Shown piece by piece: positions 8,765 through 20,775 of a stretch of 23,120 nucleotides of DNA (position 1 is the stretch's first letter; every line of letters starts with the position of its first letter). This DNA comes from Gamarada debralockiae. Taxonomy: Eukaryota > Ascomycota > Leotiomycetes > Helotiales > Hyphodiscaceae. The stretch covers positions 1-23,120 of the forward strand of contig NXFV01000180.1 of the NCBI GenBank assembly GCA_002803225.1. Direction: 5' to 3'. The notes under the pieces are model-generated. The model was not told where the DNA came from. It did not search any database and saw only the letters and a program-made list of their open reading frames with translations. Both the position numbers and the translations under genes were made by a program.

Positions 8765-9818
8765 TCAATTCATGCAAGTACCACCCTCCCAAAGAGGAAA
8801 TCTCGCTGCCTCATCCATGTTGTCGATAGGCTGAAGAGTCGCACGTGGTGTGATGATGTTGTAAGGCTTGAAGGTGGCGGTTTCAGCTCGAAGGAAACAA
8901 GGGAAAAAATAGGCCTTATAGCAGCCGAGGTGGAGGCAGTTGCGACCTCGAGGGCAGGGGTTGGGGCGAGGTTTGTAATTGTCAGTGTCGCGAAGGGGAT
9001 CCATGGACTGCTGAAAGGCTATGCCGAGGATTGACGCGCAGGCACCATCTTCAAAGAGTTAGACCGGTGGAAGTCTGCAGAGGGGGTCGTGGGCATGATA
9101 GCGCGGCATTCGTATCCAAAGGGAGCTTCAGCTGGGATGGGGCCCTTGACCCGGTACCAAATTGTGTTGTGGACAGTGTACGAGCTCTGATTTGATGTAA
9201 ATGGCAGAGTCGAGAGTATTGATTCTGTATAAAGATTAGGATTGACTCAAAGACTGGGAGAACGCATCAACACAAAACATGACTGTACTTGCCTGTCTAA
9301 TGTTAGATTGACATCTATGAATGGCCTCGCAACTCTGGTCTTGAAAACCTTCAGCTGGAACATCGGATCTTGAGCACCCAACGCCTCGACCATAGCCTGA
9401 TAGGGTTTGTCACCAAACAGCAGCTCAAGTTCTGTCAGAAACTTACCAAAGTAGCCTCGCGGCAAATACCCTCATCGACAAAACAGAATACTGATGTCAG
9501 GTCCGCCGATATTGATGACATTTTGAACAGGTCCAGAAATCTTGGCAGCGGCCATGGTCTTGCAGATAGTGACACTCTCCGCGATGAACATATATCCATA
9601 AATCCGCTTCCGAACCTCGACTGGGAGCCGGTCAAGGGTTCCCTCCATATCTATCAACGCGTCAATGATAGTCCTAAAAGCGGAAGACGGAACTTACCAG
9701 TAACCTCCCAGACAGCGCCAGAAGGAAGCTTCGTGAGATGGGTGGGGGTCCTGTGCTGAGGAGGTGACAGATTGGGCGGAATCAGGGGGAGCTTTGCTTG
9801 CATAGCGGATAGAGCCAT
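8765..9818 (-). CDS. F-box/2EXR-like protein, structure uncertain, with an in-frame TGA in the simplest model
   Basis: The ATG at 9818 opens 40 codons (MALSAMQAKLPLIPPN onward) up to a GTAAGT donor. A 47-nt intron (9697-9651) joins DMEGTLDRLPVEVRKRIYGY, a motif typical of fungal F-box or 2EXR proteins, which bind partners or recruit substrates to ubiquitin ligases. The frame then meets TGA at 9474-9472 but resumes in the same frame with LPRGYFGKFLTELELLFGDK. A 60-nt intron at 9491-9432 would remove the stop, though its branch site is poor. Further canonical introns at 9288-9225 and 9157-9049 lead to a last exon at 9048-8765 (CPRGRNCLHLGCYKAYFF). That all-canonical chain gives 257 residues. 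A GCAAGT donor at 9292 is an alternative ending at 9128. It may be a pseudogene. Confidence 0.45.
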
Positions 9819-10121
9819 CTTGAGGATCTGGATCTTTGAAGAAGTAATTGTGTTGTACTAAGAGTTTTGCGGAAAAGATGATTGTTTTGATGGTTGACGA
9901 GTTTTGTGAAGATCGAGAAGATCTGATGTTGATGGAGAAAGAAGGATCAACAGCGCGTCGGATGCTTTTTTTATGTAGGCAAAGGGGTAGCATTGCTGCT
10001 CGGGATCACAGACTCGCATACGACGCTCATTGGCCAACGTCATCTGAATGAAATCGGGGGTGCTCCTCGAGAATGATCGACTGCCACGGCGATCAACGCG
10101 ATTATGGCGTCTCAATATAAG
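9819..10121. promoter_or_regulatory. Short spacer between NOSIP-like and F-box-like genes
   Basis: Both flanking genes are on the minus strand, so this holds the 3' end of the NOSIP-like transcript and the promoter of the F-box-like gene. An open frame runs through part of it (9993 downwards) but overlaps the F-box exon in the wrong frame, and I treat it as a shadow. No defined element is seen. Confidence 0.35.
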
Positions 10122-11312
10122 TTAACATTGGAAGGCCACACCAGACTTTTCAACTGTACTTTGCCCTCCACTGGCAAATCCAGTGCCTTCGCTCCTTATC
10201 TCAACCAGTCCTGGCTTGATCTTCTCCTTGTCCCCTTTGCCTTCTTTGATCTCCTTTCTTTCAGTCAAATCCACGTTGCAGACATAACAGGAGACGGCGT
10301 TCTGGTCAACCTCTGGCGAGTGAGGATCATGGACCCCGCTGGGCGTCATGAACTTGGTGACACAGTTCTTGCAAAGAACATGTCCACATGGCTTGGCAAG
10401 CATTGCTTTGGAAGTGTTGCTCAAAACCTTCTTGCAGGAGGGACAGATTCGTTGACTTGTCTTTGTGGTGGCATCCTCCTCCTCCGTGAACGCGACAGTG
10501 ATCAAAGTATGAAGGGAATAATAGTGGGGCTTGTCCGCTGGCGATGACGGACATACTGGGGATTGTTTGGCCTTCTTTATGATGGTGTGCAAAGTCGAGT
10601 TGGTGTTCGAGGAAGGCGTAATTGACGGCACCCAGAAGGAAGGTAAAGTCGTCTTGGAGGCCTAAGGAGGGATGTTAGCATGGGTCATAATGAATAAAAA
10701 GCTTGTATACATACCTTCTCATCATCAATTGCCTTCCTTGCTTTCGTTCTTTCCTCTCGAGCAATCCGAAGAAGTTCATCTTCGTCCAGCTCAAATTTCC
10801 TCTTCTCCCCCCGCTTTCCTGCAACAACATCCTCCTCTACGATGATCTTGCCGTCCTCTCTGCCAACAATATTCCTTCCGTTTGCAGAGCTTCCAATTTT
10901 GGCTTCCAGGCCCATCTGGACTCTTTCAAACTCCTTGACAGCTCGTTCCTTTGCTTCATCTTCATTTCGGTTTCGATCTTCTTCAGCTTCTTTCTCCTCT
11001 TTCTCACGGACCTTCTCAAGACGTTTGATCTCTTTCTTCTGTGACAAGATATTGCTTAAAGCACATTCCCGGCAGAAGATATCTCCATGAGAGCAAGAGA
11101 CAGGGCTCCGAGCTGGGAGTAAGCAAAGCCGACAAGAGGCAAAGGGCAGGAAAGAATCTCGGGAGAGACGAGCGCTTGTGGAGTTCCAAGCAGACTTGGC
11201 GAGTGATCGCTCATGTGAAGTGAACACTGCACGAGAGGTGTTGCGTTTGCCTACAGATATGTTAGAAGGCTGAGAGAGAATGACGTTAAAGTAGTGACTT
11301 ACTGTGTGACAT
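10122..11312 (-). CDS. NOSIP-family (nitric oxide synthase-interacting protein) double zinc finger protein
   Basis: The model is complement(10122-10661, 10715-11250, 11303-11312), giving 361 residues. Exon 1 is only ten bases (ATG TCA CAC A). Its 52-nt intron has GTAAGT, CTAAC and GTAG; the second intron (53 nt) has GTATGT, GCTAAC and TTAG. The N-terminus ([18 protein letters not shown]) matches the family start. A first U-box/RING-like finger uses C43, C46, C56, H58, C63 and C66, followed by LSQKKEI and a long charged coiled coil. A second RING-like finger near the C-terminus uses CPSC (255-258), C274-G-H276, C279, C282 and CYVC (307-310). In animals NOSIP is a nuclear E3 ligase that also associates with the spliceosome. 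Fungi lack the named partner, so the name reflects homology only. It is divergent from tafazzin. Confidence 0.93.
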
Positions 11313-12071
11313 GGTGACTGGTTGTCTTGACGGTGGTCGAAAACAAAGGTTTGATGAAGGACAGAACAAACTTCCAAAGAAGGTGGAGATGTTCAACGTC
11401 GGTCGTTAAATGGTTGAGTAACTTCAAAGGCGGCGTTGCGGGGATATCTAAGTGAAGAGCGCCACCCCATTCACTTCCTAGCTTAAAAAGAGGTAGGTGT
11501 TCTGGTGGCGGTCGGCCTTGAGTGACGGTCCCAGCTCTCGTGACTTCGATGGGGGTCTGAGGGAGTATGCCGAGAGAATGATTGAGTATAACAAGTAGAC
11601 CTCAGATGGGGAGCTTGTAGTTGTTCGATATCAGTCACGATTCATTCCAGAGGTAGCTGTGCCGTTGGATGCGCGTCTCTGGAGCTGGAGCTCGAAGAAA
11701 TGTGAGGTCTGACAAGGTTTGTGTAGAGCAGCGAGAAGGACAGGAAATGGCCTGATTTTCCAAACGTACAAAGAAATGACCAAGTATGACACTCTCGTTC
11801 GAATCCTTCCCAAATTCCCCAGTTCTTGATGTTGATGTTTTGATGTCTAGCTGCATGTCCTCACGTGTCGTCCGGGAAAATATAAAAATTTCGGAAGCGG
11901 CGAAACCCTGTCCGACCCGATTCCCAAAACAACCAAGCCCCAACTCTGAATTTCCCCTTGCCCGACGTCACTGTTTTGCTTCTCCAGCTCGGCATTTTCC
12001 AACGACACTCCTTTGCAGCTCCCCTTTATGGCTTCTCCTTTTATCTCCGATTTCGTGTTCGACGTGCAATA
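11313..12071. promoter_or_regulatory. Bidirectional promoter region between NOSIP-like and tafazzin genes
   Basis: The two start codons face away from each other across 759 bp. A CACGTG core lies at 11862-11867 and a TATAAAA-like stretch at about 11880-11887, roughly 190 bp upstream of the tafazzin ATG. A pyrimidine-rich segment follows from 11960 to 12050. No convincing element can be assigned to the NOSIP side. Overlapping open frames at 11631-11943 (minus) and 11786-12100 (plus) lack family features. Confidence 0.5.
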
Positions 12072-13409
12072 ATGCGCGAACGCGCCATGAGCCCCCCTAA
12101 TCCTCCTCCACCTACGATTCCTTCTTTACCATGGCGATTCAGCTCCTCCCTCGTTATGGGCTTGACTGGCTCCTTATGTCGGGGTTTCCTTTATGGTCTT
12201 AATTATATGGAGGTCACTGGGCTGGAAAGGTTTCTGGAGACTCTGGATAAACGGAAGGATGTTGAGGGCAGGGAAAGGGGTTTAATAACTGGTACGAAGC
12301 TGCTTACCCTTGTACAAATGGACATTTGCTGATTGCATGCTGTTTGGATAGTGTCAAATCATGTCAGTGTGTATGTTATACATCTGCGCAAATCAATAAA
12401 GAACGACTGCTCATGTTTGTAGAATGGATGATCCTTTGATCTGGGGCGTTCTTCCTTTTCGGTACGCTTTCAATCCCTCGAATCATCGGTGGAGTTTAGG
12501 GAGTTACGACATCTGCTTTCAAAACAAGTACGCCATTTCCCGTACCCCACACCATTCATACCACTAACCATACTTCGCAGATTTCTCTCAACCTTCTTCA
12601 CTCTCGGCCAAGTCCTTCCCACGCATCGCGGCGCCTACTCTCCCATCCACGGCGGTCTCTTCCAACCAACCATAACACAAGCAATTCGCCTCCTCTCCTC
12701 CCAGCCCTTCTCCTCGATATCCTCAGATCTACCCACACCGCACGTCTCCATCTCTCCTAAATCCCCCGACATAATCGATCCCTTCACCTCTAACACGCTC
12801 ACGTACTCCACAACAGGCGAAGATACCTTCCCCGCACCCTCAGCCTACACCTCACGCAGATACTCCTGGATCCACATCTTCCCCGAAGGACGCGTGCACC
12901 AACATCCTCAGAAATCCCTACGGTATTTCAAATGGGGCATCTCACGCCTGATTCTCGAATCTGAGCCTCTACCTGAAATCGTACCAATTTTCATAGACGG
13001 GAATCAGGAGGTGATGCATGAGAATCGTGGATGGCCAAGGCAGATGCCACGGGCGGGAAAGAAGATCCGCATTGCGTTTGGGGAGCAGGTGGATGGAGAA
13101 CGGATATTTGGGGACTTGAGGGCAAAATGGAAGAGATTGGTTGGCATGCAGAAGGAGGCTTTGATGAGGAAGGGGGAGAAAAGGGATTTGGAGATGGGGG
13201 AACTGACGGAGGGGTTGAAGTATGGGAGTGAAGCTGTGGCGTTGAGGAAGGAGGTTACGAATAGGGTGCGGATGGAGGTGTTGAAGGTTAGGAGGAGTTT
13301 GGGATATCCGGATGAGGATCCGAAGCAAGGACTTGCAGAGACTTGGATTGAGGAGGGCCCGAAGGAGGTGGGTAAGATGCAGGATGGGTCTTGGGTTGGT
13401 GAGACTTGA
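12072..13409 (+). CDS. TAZ1: Tafazzin, mitochondrial phospholipid-lysophospholipid transacylase
   Basis: The model joins 12072-12291, 12352-12370, 12423-12527 and 12581-13409, giving 390 residues. Introns are 60, 52 and 53 nt with GTACGA, GTATGT and GTACGC donors. The catalytic HX4D motif is H77...D82 in SNHVSVMDDP; the 19-nt second exon carries the His and the third exon the Asp. The third exon continues with WGVLPFRYAF and the fourth with LSTFFTLGQVLPTHR. The acyl-acceptor motif FPEGR is at residues 215-219. Between about 162 and 206 there is a Ser/Thr/Pro-rich insertion of the sort seen in fungal tafazzins. Tafazzin remodels cardiolipin by CoA-independent acyl exchange on mitochondrial membranes. 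A second in-frame ATG at 12087 could also serve as the start. The gene looks intact. Confidence 0.94.
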
Positions 13410-14419
13410 TGCGACCCGCACTGTCCTATTCTGTTCTTGCATTAGATTGTAGAAATAGACAAAAGTTAGAAATGTTTTCCACCCAGCCCCTGATTGTAGC
13501 AACTTGTGGCTCACGGACGTAGCCAATCTTTCATCGTGGATCGGATTTTGTCGTAATCAGTACTCTCAAGTGAGTCAGGTTTCAAGTACTCGATTGAGTT
13601 GGACAGTTCAATAGTTCCAGAGACTTAGGATATCTGTCCTGTGCCTAAGCAACCTAGACATGAATGCACAAGTTGCAGTCCACTATCGTGGAATCTAAAT
13701 TTCCCAGAGTAAGTGACAATGGAAAATATGCCGGTTAGGTACTCGCATGATTAGAACTACAAACGTTTAAGTAGTTTGAGCAACTGAAAGTTCAGGACTA
13801 GATACACTCTAGATGTCGGGAGCTTTCAATGCTATCAAATCGCTCAAAAGGTTTGAACGATTTAGGGTTTTCTATAGTTAATCCTCGCTATAACCATGCA
13901 CTCGGGACGAGGGTTGCATGCTTATAGGCCAGGATATGCTTATATCGAGGTGCACGTGACTGTAGTTTAGATGCTTGATGTCAAAATTTCTGGTGCTTAA
14001 ATAACCCTCCAGGTTGGGATAAGTATCAAATCACTTCTAGTGTCGGTACAGTTCCAATCAGTAATTTCGAGATTCAACGCTCCACTAATCCACTTTCACT
14101 GCCCCGCACGCTGCCCAAGCCATAATTCCATTCCGAGAATCCAATCAAAGCTCCCACATCTTCCCAGTCAATTTAGATTCCGTGCAGGGAGATCATGCGC
14201 AGGCAGATTACGCGCCAAAAGATTTAGTGCAGGCAAACTGTACCGTGCACGGGATCTGCCTACACAGCCTCAAAAAGCCACCGACTCATCAGCTGAACGC
14301 CATAAAACTAGATAACGCGTCGCAACTTAAATCGGGTGCAGCCTCGCCTCTTATCTCCTTTTCATGACCTCGCCCAGAGAACGAATGTAGCAAACTAGTT
14401 TGAAAGTAACACCAAGAAG
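13410..14419. other. Long intergenic region upstream of the NLR-like gene
   Basis: About 1 kb between the tafazzin stop and the NLR-like start, both plus strand. A CACGTGAC motif lies at 13953-13960, followed by an AT-rich TTAAATAACC stretch near 13996-14005 that could be a core promoter. Open frames at 14040-14315 and 14182-14367 have no recognisable motif and probably lie in the 5' leader. No RNA gene or repeat is seen. Confidence 0.45.
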
Positions 14420-17400
14420 ATGACTGCAGCTCGGTCTACAGAGTCGGCACTTATTCTGGCGGCTAAAGCAGATGCTATCGCCCGCTGCAGAAAGAAGTAT
14501 GGGAACGCCGTTGATGCCATCTTAAGACAAACTGCTAGTCTCGAACAAACTCTTGAGGCTGCAGGGCAAGAGAGTGCGACAATCCATGGCAAAGATGGCA
14601 GCAAACGCGCAAATCTGGCAAAGGCTCTCATCTTTTTCGCAAAGAAAGTAGACGTGTACGCTAAAGCGGTGGATATCTACGTCAACAAGTCCCCTGATAT
14701 TGCATCTGTTGTTTGGGGTAGCTGCCGAGTCTTCCTCCAGGCAAGTAGTAGATGCGAGGCAGAAATCCCATCTTTTTCTCGAGCAAGGCTGATTTTGAAT
14801 AGATGGGACTTAATTTCATCGACGTTGCCGACAAACTATCAGACACACTGAGCCTCTTTGGGAACCAGATCGGCATTTTCGAGCGAACAAGGATGCTCCT
14901 CCATTCCTCAGACCAAATGCAAACTGCTTTGGGTCTTCTCTACGGCGACATCTTGGAGTTTACTATCGGTGCCCGTATTTTCCTGAGCAAGCCATCAACA
15001 GGTGAGTTCCTGGAACTTCCAGGCCGTGTAGAAGCAAATTTTCAGTACGCTGATAATCGAAAGTGCAATTCCTGTCAACTATAGTAAAAGATTGGGATGC
15101 CAGGTTCGGAGATGTTCTCACCAGGTTTGTAGAGCATAGAAAGATGGTTTATGATGAAGGTTATGTGATCCTGTTGGAACGGGTGGTCCAAAATTGCCCA
15201 GGTATTTTCACTAATTGCTTGAAGTAAATCCATGTGCTTACTATATCTCTACCAATAGACAGAGATGACATGAAACAGCGATTGAAAGACCTTCGGTCTT
15301 GGTTACTCCCAGCTGGCAAAGAGTATCGATTCCTCGATGAGGACATTCAATCCATCAAACAAAAGCGCCACAAGGACACATGTTCTTGGTTTGCACCGGA
15401 GCTGAACGTGTTTCTCCAAGACGGCTCACCTAATCTTCTTTTTCTCGCTGGGGATCCTGGGTTCGGCAAAAGCTATCTTGCCGGGTGGATCATCGAGCAG
15501 TCCAAACTCGAAATCGAGCCACAGAATGGTGTGGTGCTAAGCTTTTTCATTCGTAAGCTATTTCCTCCAAGGGTAATAATGCTCCATTTCAACTAAACTA
15601 ATTGATTTTAGATGAACGCTCCCCGACCAACTACACACTTTTCAACCTTGGGCGTGGTCTGCTTCTTCAGCTCCTGGAGGTGGGCGGAAATCCTGTTTTG
15701 TTTGAGCGACTCTGGGATCTTCGTAAAAGCAGTGACTTGTCCCACATCTCAGACGCTTTCGCAAAGGATCTTTGGGCCATTCTACGGCCTACACTAGCAA
15801 GTGAGAAAAAAGTGGTTCTCATCATTGACGGTTTAGATGAACTGTACGAGGCCGAATCTCAAGCTCCAGTTCTCCTGTCATATCTTACGGATATAGAAAA
15901 AGAGATCAACACTAGTGGCACATACTTCAAATGTATCGTGGCCTCCCGCACGCCTCAATACCTACTTCCTGGAGCCTGGGGCCTACGACATCTTTCGAAA
16001 CAAGATAATTCAAAGGATGTGTCCACTTTCCTCGCAGATTGTCTTGCAAACGTTGATACTTTCAAAGCGATCAAATTGGAGCAGCAACAGACTCTACAAG
16101 ACCTGTTGGTTTCGAACTCACAGGGTATGTTTCTATGGGCAGAGCTCACACTCCAGAGCCTACGGAGAGCGAAATCGTACAAAGCCATGACTGAGCTTCT
16201 CCAAAATACCTCAGCGGGACTAAAACTCACTTATGAAGCTGCCTTCCAACGCATCAAGTCTGAAGATGATGATGTCACAAGGATTTTCCAATGGCTTCTA
16301 GTCTGTCGCAAATCCTTGTCATCCAATGAACTTTTCATCGCCCTATCCGTGGAGTTGGACGAACCTGTGCTTAATAGCCGGGTAACGAACATCGAAGACG
16401 ACATCAGAGAGAAATGTAGCCCCCTTGTTAAGGTTGAGAATGGACATGTTTGTTTCGTTCATTTATCATTTCATCAGTTCCTCTTTAGTCAACGCCGACC
16501 GGAGTGGAATAGGTTTGAGCCCAGGGAGAGCCATTTCCAAGTTGCACTAAGGTCACTGAAATACTTGGATATGCCGTTAGAGGACGTGCCGGATTCTGTG
16601 CCGCTGATGGTTGAGATTGAACAAGATAAGCTTCAATTGTTGGACAAAACAATCTCGAATTACCCGTTGATCTCTTACGCAACGTCGTACTGGGCTCATC
16701 ACCTCCTTACGTCTGGTCGGGTGGAATGTCTCTACTCACGGACAGAAGTTCCTGAAGAAATTGAGTCAGTCTTTCCTAAGTATCAGCCAGTCGCATGGAT
16801 GGAACAAGCGAGCATCGGAAAACATGGTAGCATCGTTGAAGCAGTCAGGTGCTTCTCATTGGCTATCTCACTCAGGGAAGTAATTCTCGGGAAGGATCAT
16901 CCAGAGACGATTCAGGCTGTTCTGAATCTCGCACGTCTGGAGGAAGAGCAATCGAACTTCCCTAAAGCAGTTCTTCTGTACCGCCGGAGCTGGGATTTCT
17001 GCAAAGGAAACTTCCAAGAGCATGAGGGTGCTGCCTTTGCATCTGCGGAGAGGCTGATCCGAAACTTGGAGTGTGCCTCTTTAGAAAGGGATGCTATCGA
17101 GGTGTGTTCGTGGAGATGGGAAGCATACCAAAAGGTGTTGGGGGCAACAGCGGATAAGACTCTCGTCACTGGAGCTCAGTTGGCGTGGATGTATCTGCGC
17201 CATGGAAGGATTGAAGAGTCTCTTGAAGTTGACGGAACAATTTGGGCCCAATGTAAAGAGTTACTTGGTCCAACACACCCACGAACAATGAGAGCCGCAG
17301 ATACCTACGCTAAGTCACTTGCCCTGCGAGGTGGCTCTGGGTACGAAAAAACTGAAGCCAGCCGTGATGTTTATGAAGAGGTGTGGAATGCATTTCAAAA

Positions 17401-20400
17401 AGATCTCTCTGTCTCTGAGGACGATTTCATAACCGCGGCTTTCAATTATACTCATTCCCTGGAGGCATGTGGTCAAACCGAAGCAGCAGAGAAGGAATTG
17501 GATGCTCTTGCTTCCCAATTACTCGGCCAGATCAGCGACGAGTATCCTTTGGGGAGAATACTTCAAGTGCGCATCGAGCTATCCAAGACCCAGCAACGTC
17601 GAGGAAAGACTAAAGAGGCTCAAAATTCGCTAGCAACGACTTGGGAGACTTTTAAAATAGGTCTGGACAGCACAGTCAATCTGGACATTATAGCCGCCTT
17701 TCGAGCGGTAGCCCTCGGTTTGCGTAATCTAGGGTCTTTCGCCCTATCTTCTGAGATATATACACGGATATTAGAACTCCAAAAATCTGTTCTTGGGCCC
17801 AACGACACGAATGTCATAGCAGCCAGTTTTCACTTAGCGGAAGTTCATCGGTTCTCAAAAGATCACAATTCTCAGGAGGCCGTTCTTCAATCTGCCTTCG
17901 AATCTGCTTTTAGTGTGGATCCTAAAGGCTTAGGTACCTTGAGAGCTGGTTCGAACCTGGCCCTGTTTTATCAGAATAACGACAGTTGGCAGAATGCGGA
18001 GAATATATGGAAACGCCTAGTACAGGTGATGTGGCCCAGTATCATCTCCGAATGTGCGAGTCCAGCTGATGCAATGAGTGGAGACGACATCATCCACCTT
18101 GGTCGCAGCTGGGCCGTCTGTCTTTGCCGGACGCAAGATACTGGTATTGCGAGAAAAGTCTACCAATCTCTGCACGAGCTATGTGTTCTGAGGGATACCA
18201 GTGCGAAAGTATGCTCTGAGATCATAAGGGACTATTCATCCTTCCTAGCCTCCAGCAATGACCCTGAGAGTGCAGTCAAACTCTACGAATCACACCATTC
18301 TGCGCTTGTAAGGCTGTATGGGAAAGGTGACCTATGTGCATTGTCTGCTGGACGGGAACTGGCGTCCGCTTACGAGATATTCACCAAGAATTTTGAGAGG
18401 GCCGAGACGATATATTCAAATTTGCTAGACTCAGCCAAATTCGACCGGGGAAAATTCCATAAACTGGCCATTGAGATCCTACTTGACAAGACAAGGATAA
18501 TGGAGCTTGCTGGGAAGGATCGACAGGCAAACATGGAGTTAATGAGCATTTGGGACGACCTTTGGAAGGACAGTCTTTACTGTCCACCTGATTTGCGCAC
18601 CTTTCCCGTCAGCAAAGATGTGGTGAAGCTCTTGTATCGGCGCGTTGACGAGATTTATGCCAAAACCAACAAAATGTCGTTCCGTCAGAAACTGTCAAAT
18701 CAGTTCGAAACCATGATGGTGAGGCATTTCGAAGCCGGTAACTCACAGAAAACTTTCACAGTCGCCCAAACCTTCGACCAAGAGGGCAAAATTGTCGACG
18801 CCATCCCCTATTATGAGAAGTACTTGAATCTGTACCGTGGAAACCCAGAGAAATTTTCACCTAGCACGACACTCGCTGCTGCCATCCGCCTTTCCGAGAT
18901 CTATCAAACCCAGGATAATCTAAGTCTTGCACAAGAGATAACTTTATTTGCGTTAAGCCTAGCCAAGAGCATAGGTTCCTCTCGCGCAAGCGGCGTCGTT
19001 GTCCAACTTTCAATTCGATATATGATAGCAGAGCCTCCAAGATCGCCTTCCAAGGCTTACAAGATTTTGCTTGGCGCAATGGAAGTAATAAAAGAGAATG
19101 ACGCGTTTCGTCCAGAAATTATCCGTTTGATGTCATCAGCAGCACCCGCATCGAACAGGGTAGATGACCTTCGGCAGACTTGGGTGGCCATTGGAAGAAA
19201 GAGCGTATGGTACACATGGAAAGATCGAGCTTACTTCCGTGCGGTATCACAAACACTGATCGAAATTTACTGCGCCACTCCAGACTTAGAAATTATTAGA
19301 GCCTTTTGGGACGCCCTTGAAAAGCATGATCCGACAAGAGATTTGCTTCCAGGGTTTGCGAAAACTCTTGGTGGTATGTACGCCAAAGCCGGCAAAGAAG
19401 CCGAGCTGAAAAGCTTTTGCCGTACTTTGGCAGATAGTTTTCTCTATCGTTCGGATAAATACACGATAGCATTGAAGCGCACCTTACAAGATCTTTACAA
19501 CCTTCTTGGTTTGAATTTAGAAGACGAACAAGTCGTCAACGGAGTATTGCATAGTCTGGATGGTAGTGAGAGAACATATCCACTCAGGGGTATCAAATCT
19601 GTTTGGAAAGATGAGACATATTTGCAGCAGATGGTGGATGATGCTATAGAGGGGACGAAAGCAATGGTTCAGAAGGAAGTCCCAACCCACCGTGGGAATG
19701 AACTCTACTTCTTTATCCGCCGAGATCTCTACTTCAGATTGAAACAATCTCTGAGAGATCATCCAAGTTTCGGAGCACTGCACGTTTGTACAGCTGCAGT
19801 CACCAACCAGATCGCGTATCAGAGTATTCGCCTAGGTGAAAAGAACCAAGCTCTTGACCTTCTTCGAGAACTGTATGAACGGCTCATGGGTAGTGAATTC
19901 TCATCTAGAGATGTCGTCTTATTAGGCACCGCGGTAACGAAGACTCTTGCAGAATATGGCAGCTTTGGTTCGGCGGATAGGATCGAAGCAAGGGATATGA
20001 GGAACAAGTTGTCTAGAGTGATTCTAGTCGAAGTACAGAAGCAGTTCTCATTCGAAGACGAACCATTGTTCGAATATTTTGAAGATTACAGACAATTACT
20101 TCGCCAAGATAACGATCATTCTCGCCTCAAAACCCTGTATGAGTCCTTCTGGGAGAAACGGCCACATGCCTGGAGGTCAAAAGCCATCTCTCGTATCGGT
20201 ATAGCGCTTTCCGAATACTACTATGCGTGTGAGAGCAAGTCCCGAGCAAAACAAATATGTAACGAAGTTTGTTCACACGATACAATCGTATTTGGAGCGA
20301 TTTCTAGAACCACAATATCAGCGTGGAACTTGTTGTCGGAATTTTTTACTGCGGAAGACAATTATGAAGTGTCTCTAAAGATTCACTCGGACTTGGTGAG

Positions 20401-20692
20401 AAAGATCGATTCAAGACAACGCGATAATGGGTACTACAGAGAGCAGGCCAACTTGAAGGGTAGAGCATTACAACGTTTAGGTCGCTGGGAAGAAGCGGAG
20501 AAAGTGTATATGGATCTATGGAGTTATTGCGCGAGAGACATTCCGTCAGGATTCTGGCGCAGCAAGTCTGGAAATTTAGAAGTTTGGAAGATTCGAGCAC
20601 GGGAGAGGGAAGCCCCGACAGCAAGGACCTGGAACGATGAAAAGCTTTGGACAGGCCAAATCTCTGATGCTTACCGCTCCGGGCTACTATAA
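14420..20692 (+). CDS. NLR-like STAND protein: DUF7708-like N-terminus, NACHT ATPase, long TPR array (2003 residues)
   Basis: The model joins 14420-14740, 14803-15001, 15085-15201, 15259-15552 and 15612-20692. Intron 1 is GC-AG (CAG|GCAAGT). The other donors are GTGAGT, GTATTT and GTAAGC. Residues about 75-215 resemble the fungal DUF7708 domain (YAKAVDIYVNKSPDIASVVW onward, then KDWDARFGDVLTRF after intron 2). The NACHT module follows: DTCSWF, Walker A GDPGFGKS at 277-284 and Walker B VVLIIDGLDE at 378-387. A winged-helix-like segment includes FVHLSFHQFLF. From about residue 540 to the end the protein is a very long, divergent TPR/kinesin-light-chain-like superhelix; REVILGKDHPETIQ and KELLGPTHPRTMRAA are typical repeat heads. 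Such proteins act as oligomerising sensors in fungal non-self recognition and cell death; that role is inferred for this gene. Exon 5 is 5081 bp without interruption, arguing for a maintained gene. Confidence 0.9.
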
Positions 20693-20775
20693 TTCATCCT
20701 TGGTTAAATGGCAGCTTAGGTATCCCCATGCTGAATCTTCAACATCTTCTTCTTTGTAAGACCCTCCGACATACC

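Noticed and set aside
8632..9034. Plus-strand reading frames of 65 and 92 codons
   Set aside because: The larger overlaps the minus-strand last exon of the F-box-like gene, whose Cys-rich sequence (CPRGRNCLHLGC) looks more protein-like. Neither plus frame has a motif.
10104..10547. 147-codon plus-strand reading frame
   Set aside because: Antisense to the second zinc finger exon of the NOSIP-like gene, where the Cys/His spacing is convincing.
12969..13526. 185-codon minus-strand reading frame
   Set aside because: Antisense to the tafazzin last exon; low-complexity His/Leu/Pro translation.
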